Below, piece after piece: positions 17,348-24,507 of a DNA stretch of 39,041 bases (its first letter is position 1; each line of letters opens with the position of its first letter). Location: positions 1 to 39,041 of the IMG/VR virus record IMGVR_UViG_3300045146_000055. One strand, written 5' to 3'. The notes beneath the pieces were generated by a model. That model searched no databases. It was not told the origin of the DNA and saw nothing but the letters and a program-made list of their open reading frames with translations. A program made the translations under genes and the position numbers. The stretch comes from a virus.

Positions 17348-18043
17348 GTGTACTTCGACATGCAATTGACCATCGTGGTCACAAACGCTTGCGACCGGAG
17401 ATGTGAGTTGTGTGTGGCTCAATGGCTGCGACGGGACGAACCCCGTTACATGATGACGCTGGATCAGATCGCTGATTTTGTCGTGTGTACCAAGCAGTCG
17501 GATTATCGGTTCCGTTACGTTACCGTGACAGGCGGAGAGCCGACGTTGTGGCCGTATTTGCAAGATGCCGCCACTATGCTGGGACTGGCTCGGATTGCCG
17601 ACTGTCTGTTGTTATACTCGAACGGACACAACCCCAAAGCGTTTACCCCCGAACTGATGAAGTTGTTTTCGGCGGCGAAGCTGTCGGGATACCCGGACGA
17701 GCACTATGCCGAAATCTTGGCGCGGTATCCAGACAAGGTATCGATCTATCCGATCCCAGAACATGTTGTTCCGCCTACGGAGCCGGTTGCGAATTCATTA
17801 CCGGCGCAGTGTTTGTGTTTTGGACCGGCATATTATGACGGCAGGGTGTATCCATGTCTGGGCGGATTTCTGGACGATCATCGGATGGGTCGTAGAACGC
17901 CGGGCAAACCGATCTGTCGGGGATACATGGATGATTTCGATCCGGGCAAAGTTGTCATGCAGGAGACTTGTCGGTACTGTGTGACCAACCTGCCGGTGTG
18001 GACGGCATCGCCAAAGAAACCAGTGACCAACAACAGGAGATGA
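17348..18043 (+). CDS. Radical SAM enzyme, copy 1
   Basis: 231 aa, GTG start after GAGGGAATT. CDRRCELC at residues 15-22 is the CxxxCxxC 4Fe-4S site; VTVTGGEPTLWP near 58-69 is the SAM-binding GGE motif; LLLYSNGH near 87 follows. C-terminal cysteines (CLCFGPAYYDGRVYPCLGG near 155-173, CRYCV near 214) suggest a SPASM or twitch-like auxiliary cluster. It is shorter than most SPASM enzymes. The next gene is a full-length paralogue, so the two may work as a pair. Substrate unknown. Confidence 0.88.
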   Translation: MYFDMQLTIVVTNACDRRCELCVAQWLRRDEPRYMMTLDQIADFVVCTKQSDYRFRYVTVTGGEPTLWPYLQDAATMLGLARIADCLLLYSNGHNPKAFTPELMKLFSAAKLSGYPDEHYAEILARYPDKVSIYPIPEHVVPPTEPVANSLPAQCLCFGPAYYDGRVYPCLGGFLDDHRMGRRTPGKPICRGYMDDFDPGKVVMQETCRYCVTNLPVWTASPKKPVTNNRR

Positions 18044-18044
18044 C

Positions 18045-18755
18045 ATGTACTTTCCGTTCAATATGAACGTCATTGTGACGGGAGAATGCAATCGCAGGTG
18101 CGAGCATTGCTGTATCCATGTGATTCGAGAGCAGAACAGCGGGCACATGATGACGATGGACCATGTGGAAAAACTAATCAGGGCCACTTTGGACTCACAC
18201 TACCGATTCAAGACTTTGCTGGTGACTGGCGGAGAACCGGTATTGTGGCCTTTATTGACGGACGCATCGAAGCTGCTGAGAGAATCGAATCTTGCCGACA
18301 AGATGATGCTGTTCTCCAACGGCGACATCGTACCGGCCTTTACTCCGAAGCTCATGGACCTGTATGACATCGTAGCGTTGTCTGTGTATCCTGACTCGGA
18401 TCACCGGATATTGTCCCAGAAGTATCCGGGAAAGATTCAGTATTGCATGGCGCTAGAGCATTTCCCGTTGCCGACCGAAGCCGTGCCGGGGTGTCTTCCA
18501 GCTCAGTGCAACTGTTTTGGACCAGTGGTCTATAACGGACTTGTCTGGGAATGTTTTGCCTATCTGGTTGCCATGCGGCTGGGGAAAACACACACAGGGC
18601 GAGAGATTTCCGTCGGGTATATGGATGGATTCGATCCCCAACGTATCATTCGTAACGAGTTGTGCCAATGGTGTCTGACGAATCAAAAGGCGATCATCGG
18701 TTTGCCACGGTGTCAGCCGGTAAACCTGCGGAAAAGGTCCATATCAAAGTCGTGA
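18045..18755 (+). CDS. Radical SAM enzyme, copy 2 (paralogue)
   Basis: 236 aa, starting one base after the stop of copy 1 and with the same architecture: CNRRCEHC at 15-22, LLVTGGEPVLWPLL near 58-71, FSNGD, then CNCFGPVVYNGLVWECFAY and CQWCLTN near the end. Both copies start MYF and keep the spacing between all motifs, so they arose by tandem duplication, but they have diverged strongly. They might act on different substrates or as a heterodimer. A class A promoter for the next gene overlaps the 3' end. Confidence 0.88.
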   Translation: MYFPFNMNVIVTGECNRRCEHCCIHVIREQNSGHMMTMDHVEKLIRATLDSHYRFKTLLVTGGEPVLWPLLTDASKLLRESNLADKMMLFSNGDIVPAFTPKLMDLYDIVALSVYPDSDHRILSQKYPGKIQYCMALEHFPLPTEAVPGCLPAQCNCFGPVVYNGLVWECFAYLVAMRLGKTHTGREISVGYMDGFDPQRIIRNELCQWCLTNQKAIIGLPRCQPVNLRKRSISKS

Positions 18756-18766
18756 TCTTGTAATGC
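18739..18766 (+). promoter_or_regulatory. Class A promoter inside radical SAM 3' end
   Basis: CCATAT 18739-18744 and TAATGC 18761-18766, again 16 bases apart. The -10 overlaps an ATG at 18763, which argues that translation of the next gene starts instead at ATG 18787 after AAGGGGGAGAT. Confidence 0.65.
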
Positions 18767-18786
18767 AGAAGAAAGAAGGGGGAGAT

Positions 18787-19410
18787 ATGAGAGTAGCGGC
18801 ATTGGCAGAGCTGATTCGGTCTGGAAAGAAGCCGGTGGTTAGGCTGACGGACCCACCGTGGGAAGACTCATGGGGCGAGAAGGGTATGATCGCCGAAGTG
18901 GTTTCCGTCCGGGATTCTGACGTGGATGAAGGTCTGGTCGAGTTCGTGTTCGATTACAACCGCTTTCGTGCCGATAATCTTCTGCTCCAGTCCCACCAGT
19001 ATTTCATCTACAAGGATGGGGCGGAGAAAGGCATGGGAACAGCTTTTGAAGCCGGGATGATGGACGAGAAAGACATCAAGGAAGAGTACGTCGCCGATCT
19101 CAAGGACAACATCAACGTGGAGTTGGTCGCAGAGACCGGGCTGTTGGCAGAGTATGTTTCGTCCGGTTCGGTGATTCCCTATGCGGAGTGGCTGGAGCAC
19201 AGAGTGAATGCGCTGCTGAACGAAAAGGAAGCATTGCAGCGGGAAAAGGACAAGCTCTTGCGGGAGATTCACGGATCGCCCAAGCCCCGGAGACAGGATA
19301 CGTGGCTGGAACAGATCAGGGTCTTGATTCCACTGGCGAATCGGGAAGGGTGTTGCGACGCGGCAGACTATCTCAAACAGTTGGTAGAAGCGGGAGTAAG
19401 AAGGTCGTGA
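18787..19410 (+). CDS. Orphan phage protein, 207 aa
   Basis: Start set at ATG 18787 because GGGGGAG lies 3-9 bases upstream and the in-frame ATG at 18763 falls in the promoter. N-terminal MRVAALAELIRSGKKPVVRL, then a beta-rich domain (GMIAEVVSVRDSDVDEGLVEFVFDYN), and a coiled-coil near 135-165 (HRVNALLNEKEALQREKDKLLREI). The C-terminal part (DTWLEQIRVLIPLANREGCCDAADYL) looks helical. No family recognised. Confidence 0.78.
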   Translation: MRVAALAELIRSGKKPVVRLTDPPWEDSWGEKGMIAEVVSVRDSDVDEGLVEFVFDYNRFRADNLLLQSHQYFIYKDGAEKGMGTAFEAGMMDEKDIKEEYVADLKDNINVELVAETGLLAEYVSSGSVIPYAEWLEHRVNALLNEKEALQREKDKLLREIHGSPKPRRQDTWLEQIRVLIPLANREGCCDAADYLKQLVEAGVRRS

Positions 19411-19598
19411 AGAAGCCAGTGAAATGCGGATGTGATTTCGTGCGTGGCCCGGATTGGAACCCAGTCGTTCGGACACGATTAGGGGCAGCCGCGATGGGTA
19501 TGCGCACGATGCCGGAAGACCTGCGCCGACTGGGGTTTGGCGTGTCGGTCTGCGACTGTGGTGATTACTTCCGAATCAGCTATGGGAGAAAATGCTGA
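19407..19598 (+). CDS. Small Cys-rich protein, 63 aa
   Basis: GTG 19407 overlaps the upstream stop (GTGA). Two close Cys pairs, KCGC near the N-terminus and CDCGDY near residue 50, could hold zinc. Ends with ISYGRKC and a TGA that overlaps the next ATG. The start is set by overlap and by the Cys spacing, not by a strong ribosome binding site. Confidence 0.65.
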   Translation: MKKPVKCGCDFVRGPDWNPVVRTRLGAAAMGMRTMPEDLRRLGFGVSVCDCGDYFRISYGRKC

Positions 19599-20003
19599 TG
19601 AATCACCCAGCAGATGTGGCCAAAGCTGCCGAAGCGGAACTTCGCAAACTGTTTCCGGGAAGTGATTTTTCCGAAGAAGACGGCTTTAGCGACATCATCA
19701 ATGCGGATGGCACAGTCAGCCCGCACAACTTCAAGCCGGTTTGGGAGTACAAGTACGTCCGCTTTGCTGACGGCGAAGTGCGGTTCTGTGATGCCTGTAG
19801 TACGTCTCATTCTCATGGGAGACCCGCTGGGTGGTCAGGTTGTGCCCCCGGTATCGGCTGGCAAGATCAAAGTCCGGTATGGCAAATGGGCGATCACCGA
19901 AGGCGGAAGTACGACGGCCAAGCTCCAGCGGCGAGAGAGCGATGAGAAGTACATCACCAAGGCGCTGGGTCCGAAGTTCACCTACGACATCGAAGTCTTG
20001 TAA
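19598..20003 (+). pseudogene. Orphan gene with apparent +1 frame change
   Basis: ATG 19598 (or 19592) opens a natural-looking protein through DFSEEDGFSDIINADGTVSPHN and KYVRFADGEVRFCDACSTSH, to about 19810. After this the same frame turns into Gly/Pro/Arg-rich sequence ending at 19945, while the +1 frame becomes natural (ILMGDPLGGQVVPP, KIKVRYGKWAITEGGSTTA, KYITKALGPKFTYDIEVL) to a stop at 20003. Explanations: a one-base indel (mutation or sequence error), programmed +1 frameshifting, or two genes with the second starting at ATG 19815. I favour an indel or two genes; no clear slippery site is visible. Confidence 0.6.
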
Positions 20004-20012
20004 TGGATTGGT

Positions 20013-20261
20013 ATGAAAGTGCGAAAGCTCAAGGCGGGGTCTAAGATCGAAGTCGGCGACTTCATCCTTCACGACTCATGGATGGGAAAGAAGTGGTATA
20101 AGATCGTCCGGGTCACTGAGAAGTTTGCTGTCGTCGCGTGGAATGACGTTGGACGGGGACGGTTCCCAAGGGTGGTTCCTGAGATCGGCCTGAAGCCCTG
20201 TGGGGAGCGGAATGTCTGGGCTAGAGTGGAGTATTCGGCTTGGCGTCCGCTGGAGCCATGA
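20013..20261 (+). CDS. Small basic beta-rich protein, 82 aa
   Basis: Starts nine bases after the previous stop. Beta-strand pattern with KOW/SH3 flavour: KLKAGSKIEVGDFILHDSWMG, WYKIVRVTEKFAVVAWNDVG. Basic overall. It ends in an ATGA overlap with the next small gene. Could be a nucleic-acid-binding accessory, but nothing specific supports that. Confidence 0.72.
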   Translation: MKVRKLKAGSKIEVGDFILHDSWMGKKWYKIVRVTEKFAVVAWNDVGRGRFPRVVPEIGLKPCGERNVWARVEYSAWRPLEP

Positions 20262-20461
20262 AGATTCCCGTAACATACGTGATCGTGCCGGAGACCCGGA
20301 TGCGGGTGATTCGGGTGGATTTCCACCCTTCCAATAAGCGCAAGCTCGTACAGGACGTGCGGCACAAGAAGGTGGTTGGTCGGGAAATCTATCCCGGCCA
20401 GATAAACCGGCGGGTCCTGTGGAGCAAGGCCAGAGTTCAACGGCATTTTGTCCGGGTGTAG
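20258..20461 (+). CDS. Small basic orphan, 67 aa
   Basis: ATG 20258 in an ATGA overlap. Very basic (KRKLVQDVRHKKVVGREIYPGQINRRVLWSKARVQRHFVRV in two parts), with an N-terminal strand pair IPVTYVIVPETRMRVIRVDF. A nucleic-acid-contacting role would fit the charge only. Last gene before a class B promoter. Confidence 0.7.
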   Translation: MKIPVTYVIVPETRMRVIRVDFHPSNKRKLVQDVRHKKVVGREIYPGQINRRVLWSKARVQRHFVRV

Positions 20462-20465
20462 TCTT

Positions 20466-20494
20466 CACAATTCTTTGATATTCCATCCATAGTA
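20466..20494 (+). promoter_or_regulatory. Class B late-type promoter element
   Basis: TTCTTTGATATTC 20471-20483, four bases, CATAGTA 20488-20494, preceded by CACAA. The closest copy to the consensus. Gene start 24 bases downstream. Confidence 0.72.
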
Positions 20495-20517
20495 GGAAGG
20501 TTATCGGAGAATCTGTG

Positions 20518-21261
20518 ATGGACGATTATCGGGTGCGGTGTGTCGCCGAAGCGGTAGCCGTCGCTGCCTATCCTAGACTGAAGCTGGAGCGGACGATTTC
20601 CACGTCTCCGCAGGTGATTCAGGTCTGGACAGTTGATGGCGAGCATATTCGGACATACATGGACGAAGAGTTCACCAACTTCGGCCAGCATTACCGTTTC
20701 CCATTCATCCCAGAGTTCGAGTTCTGGATTGACAAAGAAGGCTCGTGTGATGAGCTGGGTTATTTCGTCGAACATCTAAAGGTTGAATGGGGATTGATGC
20801 GGGATGGCAAGAGTTACAGCGAAGCCATCATAGAAGCAGATAGGGTTGAGCGAGACTTGCGGCGAAAGGATGGCGACATCAAGCGGCTGATCGATCCCGT
20901 GCGCAGAGTGGTGGACCCCAAGCTCGTCAGAAAGAAGCTGCTAAAGACGCTGGAAAACGGGGTAAAGGTCTGGCTGGTCAACGGGTGTCTTGTTCGTAGC
21001 GTTTTCAACATTGACTTCACACACGGCGGACACGAGTACGTTTACGAGTTCGTTCCACCAATGGATGTGTGGATCGATGATGACCTGAGCTGGGAAGAGC
21101 GCGGGTTGGTGATCCTGCATGAGCTTCACGAGCGAAACCAGATGGAGAAAGGGATGCCGTATTCCAAAGCACACGCCGAGTCGAGCGCCTTGGAGCTTCA
21201 TTGTCGGCATTCCCCGGATGAGTTGCATGATGCACTTTCAGTAGAAGGGTGGTCAGCATGA
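20518..21261 (+). CDS. Two-copy repeat-domain protein with HELHE motif
   Basis: 247 aa from ATG 20518 (GTG at 20515 also possible; GGAG upstream). Two related halves: VWTVDGEHIRTYMDEEFTNFGQHY...FWIDKEGS...KSYSEAIIEADRVE (about 36-120) and VWLVNGCLVRSVFNIDFTHGGHEY...VWIDDDLS...MPYSKAHAESSALE (about 150-235). The second half has ILHELHERNQM, a HExxH-like helix with Glu in place of the last His, followed by AH..S..LE; the first half has VEHLKVEWGLM there and lacks the acidic/His set. Probably a predicted metal-binding peptidase-like phage domain duplicated, with one copy degenerate. Confidence 0.72.
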   Translation: MDDYRVRCVAEAVAVAAYPRLKLERTISTSPQVIQVWTVDGEHIRTYMDEEFTNFGQHYRFPFIPEFEFWIDKEGSCDELGYFVEHLKVEWGLMRDGKSYSEAIIEADRVERDLRRKDGDIKRLIDPVRRVVDPKLVRKKLLKTLENGVKVWLVNGCLVRSVFNIDFTHGGHEYVYEFVPPMDVWIDDDLSWEERGLVILHELHERNQMEKGMPYSKAHAESSALELHCRHSPDELHDALSVEGWSA

Positions 21262-21742
21262 ATGACAGGATAGCGTCGCAAGAGCTTGTTGGCGTGGCGA
21301 GAAGCCTAGTGGCAGACAGTAAAGAGATCGTTGAGAAAGGAATTGCGGCAGCCATCAGTGCTCTCAACTATCTGCCGGTGACGTATGCTTTTCCCGATCC
21401 CGAAGATGGTCGTATTGCCAAGGCGAAGATGGTCGTATTGCCAAGGCGAAGGTGCAGGAAGCTGTGGACATATTGGATGCTGTGTTGTCCAGCCTTCCGA
21501 CTCCTGTAATTTACAACGTCTATGGGCTTGGCAGTGGTGTTTTATCGTTCGACGATGCGTCTAAGCTCGTTGCCGCGATGAGATCAAAGGGGATTCGTCA
21601 AACTGGTGTTGATCGGTCGGGAGCCATTCGTCGAGAGCTTCAGGGTCAACCTACTTTCGATAAGCTGGCTGGGCCGATGTATGATGGTCCCAAGAAGGTG
21701 CGTTACGAAACTTGGGAGCTGAACGAGCGTCTTTCTGTGTAG
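21258..21742 (+). pseudogene. Orphan with N-terminal helix tag, disrupted by 23-bp duplication
   Basis: ATG 21258 overlaps the upstream stop. The protein begins MNDRIASQELVGVARSLVAD (helix tag). At 21401-21446 a 23-bp tandem duplication shifts the frame, so the gene as read stops at 21509. Removing one 23-bp unit joins PDPEDGRIAKAK to VQEAVDILDAVLSSLPTPVIYN and restores one frame to the stop at 21742 (153 aa). The distal part looks like a normal protein (GLGSGVLSFDDASKLVAAM). The lesion may be real, phase-variable, or an assembly artefact. Confidence 0.8.
21401..21446 (+). repeat. 23-bp perfect tandem duplication (frame-breaking)
   Basis: Copies at 21401-21423 and 21424-21446 are identical. 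Twenty-three is not a multiple of three, hence the frame change in the 21258 gene. Confidence 0.95.
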
Positions 21743-21750
21743 GAGCCGTG

Positions 21751-22569
21751 ATGCCGGATCAAGACACAGCATCGAAAATAATCCCTGTTCCCGGCATGGA
21801 CCGCTCCAAGCTGTTCCGAGTTGCACGGGAGATGCTTGGCATGGCCCGCGAGATGATCGGGGCCGTGGTAAAGGAGAAGTGGGAGCCGCCAGAAGGAAAA
21901 CGAAAGTCGTGGCGGAAAAAGCTCCCGGACGGAACGTATGAGTATCGAGATACGCCGCCGGAAGACCAGCAGCCCAAGAAACCAGATGAGCAGGGCAAAA
22001 AGGTGCAGTACAAGATGCACCTTCGTCTGGATAAGCCGAAGCTGAAGGAAACCCTTTCTCACGGTCACTTTTCCATCATCTCTGCTGGGCGCAACCCGAA
22101 TGATCCGCATGAAGCCGCCATGTCTCCCGATGCCGAGTTCTTTCATCATAGACATGAGAATTTGCGCGGGGAGTTGGAGAGACGCGGGCTGCGATATACC
22201 GAAGTGGTCGGGCATTATGGCGGCAAGGAGTCGAGCTTTTTGGTGTTCCATGATGACACTGAGCTAACGCCAAAAACTCAGAAGTCGGTCATCGTTCATC
22301 ACCGGGACAAGGACGAGTCCGACCGTAACCGCAAGGTCATCGAAGAGATTGGTCACAAGTTCAATCAGGACAGCGTGCTCCACGGGGCAGAAGGACGGAA
22401 CGAGATTGTCTTCACAACAGGCAAGAAAGTCGGCAAAACCTGTGGTGGAAAGGGCTGGAAGGAAGTGCCGGACGCCAAGGACTTCTACACCGATATTAAG
22501 CTCGAAGGGAAGCAGCACACGAAGTTCAATCTGGACATCCATGAGTGTTTCGAGAAGGGGCTACTATGA
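21751..22569 (+). CDS. DUF3293-like protein with helix tag
   Basis: 272 aa from ATG 21751 (AGGAG upstream). Residues about 14-30 are the recurrent helix (MDRSKLFRVAREMLGMAREM). About 45-80 is a linker typical of phage proteins (SWRKKLPDGTYEYRDTPPEDQ). The C-terminal domain from about 95 has HGHFSIISAGRNPNDPHEA, a series of N/R/E helices (ENLRGELERRGLRYTEVVGHYGGKESSFLV) and IGHKFNQDSVLHG, which I believe matches the DUF3293 family of unknown function. Overlaps the next gene by ATGA. Confidence 0.75.
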   Translation: MPDQDTASKIIPVPGMDRSKLFRVAREMLGMAREMIGAVVKEKWEPPEGKRKSWRKKLPDGTYEYRDTPPEDQQPKKPDEQGKKVQYKMHLRLDKPKLKETLSHGHFSIISAGRNPNDPHEAAMSPDAEFFHHRHENLRGELERRGLRYTEVVGHYGGKESSFLVFHDDTELTPKTQKSVIVHHRDKDESDRNRKVIEEIGHKFNQDSVLHGAEGRNEIVFTTGKKVGKTCGGKGWKEVPDAKDFYTDIKLEGKQHTKFNLDIHECFEKGLL

Positions 22570-22895
22570 ACAAGATGAAGGCAGCACGCGATCTATTGGA
22601 TGTTGCAAGGAGCTTGGCGGCGGCTCCTGAAGAGAAGGCAACTGCGTTCCAGCGTGACGGGGACGGTTTCGTGACGGTATCGTTCCGGGTGAAGGGAGAT
22701 GCCCTGCATTCTTTCTTGAAACTCCTGAAGCAGTGCGAGTATATGGGCAGCGTGGGACATACCTTCAAGATCGTGATCGATCCCGAAGGCGGGAAAGACC
22801 GGAAGCGGGAAGTCGGGTTCGACGGTGACGGAGCTGACCGGGTGAAAGACATCTTGGTCAATGGCGATCTGTTGCCGGAAAAATTCGAGTGGTAG
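22566..22895 (+). CDS. Small orphan with N-terminal helix tag, 109 aa
   Basis: ATG 22566 in ATGA overlap. Begins MNKMKAARDLLDVARSLAAA (helix tag), then a compact alpha/beta domain: FVTVSFRVKGDALHSFLKLLKQCEYMGSVGHTFKIVIDPEGG and a final helix (ADRVKDILVNG). The fold pattern (strand, helix, strand) resembles small phage domains that also appear at 34648 and 36927. Function unknown. Confidence 0.8.
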   Translation: MNKMKAARDLLDVARSLAAAPEEKATAFQRDGDGFVTVSFRVKGDALHSFLKLLKQCEYMGSVGHTFKIVIDPEGGKDRKREVGFDGDGADRVKDILVNGDLLPEKFEW

Positions 22896-22905
22896 GAGAT
22901 ACATC

Positions 22906-23241
22906 ATGCGGATCAGAAATATGTTGTCTGTCCTAGCTGACTCGGTATCGGGTAGCAAAGTGTATTGGATGAAGGGTAGGGATGGCCATCTGTCTGTTTG
23001 TGCCAGCGTATCTGGTAAAACAGAGCAGGCTGAAGGGGAAGGGTCCAAACATCTTGCCGCCAGAGCAGAACGACTGGTTGTATCTGGGGCAAGGAAAGCG
23101 CGTCTTGCGTCGATAGAGACTGGCGTTTTGATGGGTGGGGATGGGAACGGAAGGATTGTGGCTACTGCTATTGCCGACATCCCGCCAATGCCGGGCATTG
23201 AGTCTCGGTTGGTGGGTGCCGGAATAGCACAGCTCCGATAG
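22906..23241 (+). CDS. Small orphan, 111 aa
   Basis: ATG 22906 after TAGGAGAT. Starts MRIRNMLSVLADSVSGSK, a variant of the helix-tag theme. Alternating Gly/Ala-rich sequence with VLMGGDGNGRIVATAIADIPPMPG at the end. Last gene before the RNA island. No family recognised. Confidence 0.74.
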   Translation: MRIRNMLSVLADSVSGSKVYWMKGRDGHLSVCASVSGKTEQAEGEGSKHLAARAERLVVSGARKARLASIETGVLMGGDGNGRIVATAIADIPPMPGIESRLVGAGIAQLR

Positions 23242-23242
23242 G

Positions 23243-23284
23243 CTGAAATTTTTCTGGAAAACATTTCAGTCACAGGAGTATAGT
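23243..23284 (+). promoter_or_regulatory. Class C element/promoter upstream of RNA 1
   Basis: Inverted repeat CTGAAAT (23243-23249) / ATTTCAG (23263-23269), then GGAGTATAGT with TATAGT at 23279-23284. A weak -35 (TGGAAA) lies 18 bases upstream of TATAGT, inside the repeat loop. It marks the start of the RNA island. Confidence 0.6.
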
Positions 23285-23553
23285 ATCTTTGTTGCGTGAA
23301 GCACGCTTCAGAGAAGGGATACTTCAGCTAACGGTTCTAAGGTAGCTCAGGTCCAAGCCATCCGAATGGATGCTATGTTCGGAATGGACGACACAGCGAG
23401 TAGCGACAGAGTGGCATCTGTCTGAGAACGGGGAGACCCGGCGCTACGTTTCAGCGGCCATAGCCAGCGCAAGCTGGTTTGGTGCGGAAAGCCATTCAAG
23501 AAAGGCCCTTTTCGATTATCGGTGCCAACGCACTTTCATCTAGGGATGGGAAT
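23285..23553 (+). ncRNA. Structured RNA 1 / leader with 23S-like segment
   Basis: 269 bases without a convincing gene, dense in hairpins: GCGTG-AAG-CACGC (23294-23306), CATCC-GAAT-GGATG (23359-23372), CCAGC-GCAA-GCTGG (23464-23477, GNRA loop). Bases 23329-23346 match 17 of 18 bases of the conserved 23S rRNA segment around E. coli 1926-1943 (TAACGG-T-CCTAAGGTAGC with one change). A weaker likeness to the 2053-2068 segment (ACGG-x-x-AGACCC) follows at about 23427-23438, in the same order as in rRNA. Could be an independent RNA or a long leader of the 23554 gene. Confidence 0.65.
23298..23325 (+). repeat. GAAG...CTTCAG...GGGATACTTC motif, copy 1
   Basis: First and shortest of three copies of an RNA-like motif; the other two (27157-27189 and 27374-27406) share GGC-x-C-x-CTTCAG, then GGGTTACTTC. 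Here GAAG is followed directly by CACGCTTCAG and GGGATACTTC. Confidence 0.55.
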
Positions 23554-24075
23554 ATGAGTCAAACAAGACAGCAGCGGAAGCAGCAGCAAAAGCGCGTCAA
23601 TCGCCAGAAGAAGATCAGAAAGCTCCACAACATCCAGCGCAACTTGGCCGAGCAAAGATTTCGTCTGGATGTCGAGCTGAATGGAGAGTGGCGGATTGGG
23701 GTCAAGCATTGGCGTCACATCAGCTTGATCGAGAAGCACCGTGACGAAACGGAGCGGCTGCGCAGGGCTGGTCAGGAGATTGTTGCCGGTCGGGTGGTGG
23801 ACCTGATGACCGGAAAGATTATCTTGAAGATCGAAGCATCGAAGCCGAAGGGCGCGGCTCCTGATAAGATCGCGGATGGCGTTCGGGCGGCGGATTTCAG
23901 CGCGAACATCGGAGAAGGCGAAGGTCAGCAAGTTGGAAGCAAGGGACCTGAGCCGGTAAACTCGGAAGAACAGCAGAGCCAAGGACCTGCCGGGATCGTG
24001 GAGTCGGAGCAGAAGCCGGAAGGTCCGAAGGGGCCAGTGCAAAAGTTCTTCCGTATTCTGGGTGGTCGTCGGTAA
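23554..24075 (+). CDS. Basic orphan inside RNA island, possible RNA-binding protein
   Basis: 173 aa from ATG 23554 (AGGGATGGG upstream); an in-frame start at 23479 would cover the RNA 1 hairpins and is less likely. The first 35 residues are strongly basic and Gln-rich (TRQQRKQQQKRVNRQKKIR), then a helical region (HRDETERLRRAGQEIVAGRVVDL) and a disordered Pro/Gly/Glu tail ending FFRILGGRR. It is the only sizeable gene between the structured RNAs, so RNA binding is a reasonable guess from charge and location; no domain is recognised. Confidence 0.72.
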   Translation: MSQTRQQRKQQQKRVNRQKKIRKLHNIQRNLAEQRFRLDVELNGEWRIGVKHWRHISLIEKHRDETERLRRAGQEIVAGRVVDLMTGKIILKIEASKPKGAAPDKIADGVRAADFSANIGEGEGQQVGSKGPEPVNSEEQQSQGPAGIVESEQKPEGPKGPVQKFFRILGGRR

Positions 24076-24477
24076 TGTGGTTTTGACCGGGCGATGTGAA
24101 AAGCAAGCCGAGTCATTCCCTTAGCGGGGAAGAAGACAGGGGAAGCGTAGCGTCGGAGAGTGGGTTAGCGCCCATCCCGGTTGTTCTTTGAAATGAAAAG
24201 TCTGTAAAGTAGCTCGTCCATCCGACTGACGACGTGTCGGACAGCGGGTGAAAATCAGGAACGGAAAGAAAGCCGTTCACGGTAGGCCGGAGTGGTAACA
24301 CGCTTCGGCGGACATCCTGCCGTCAATAGTAGGATGCTGCTGCTCCCGTCCGAAAGGATCAGGAGAGACACGGGGCTGACATCGGGTAACACCTAGATGG
24401 CACAGGCTCGTAGGCCAAGACGGAATACCGAAAGGTATGCCTGCCCGATGAAAGAAAGGACAGACCGACAGACTTTT
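24076..24477 (+). ncRNA. Structured RNA 2 with boxA
   Basis: About 400 bases with no convincing gene. A boxA (24182-24193) splits it. Hairpins after it include TCCGAC...GTCGGA (about 24220-24240), GAACGG-AAAGAAAG-CCGTTC (about 24260-24279) and ATACC-GAAA-GGTAT (GNRA loop, about 24425-24438). No good promoter is visible, so it may be co-transcribed with the 23554 gene. A short likeness to 23S (GGGTAACAC, near 24384) is too short to count alone. Confidence 0.6.
24182..24193 (+). promoter_or_regulatory. boxA-type antitermination motif 1
   Basis: TGTTCTTTGAAA, the form found in bacterial rRNA leaders and spacers, where NusB/S10 load to make transcription termination-resistant. Confidence 0.7.
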
Positions 24478-24507
24478 CTCCATATCGCCGGAGACATCTG
24501 GTAATGT
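24478..24507 (+). promoter_or_regulatory. Class A promoter for RNA 3
   Basis: CCATAT 24480-24485 and TAATGT 24502-24507, 16 bases apart, preceded by TTTTCT as at 15638. The boxA at 24513 would sit within the first few transcribed bases, as in rRNA leaders. Confidence 0.78.
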
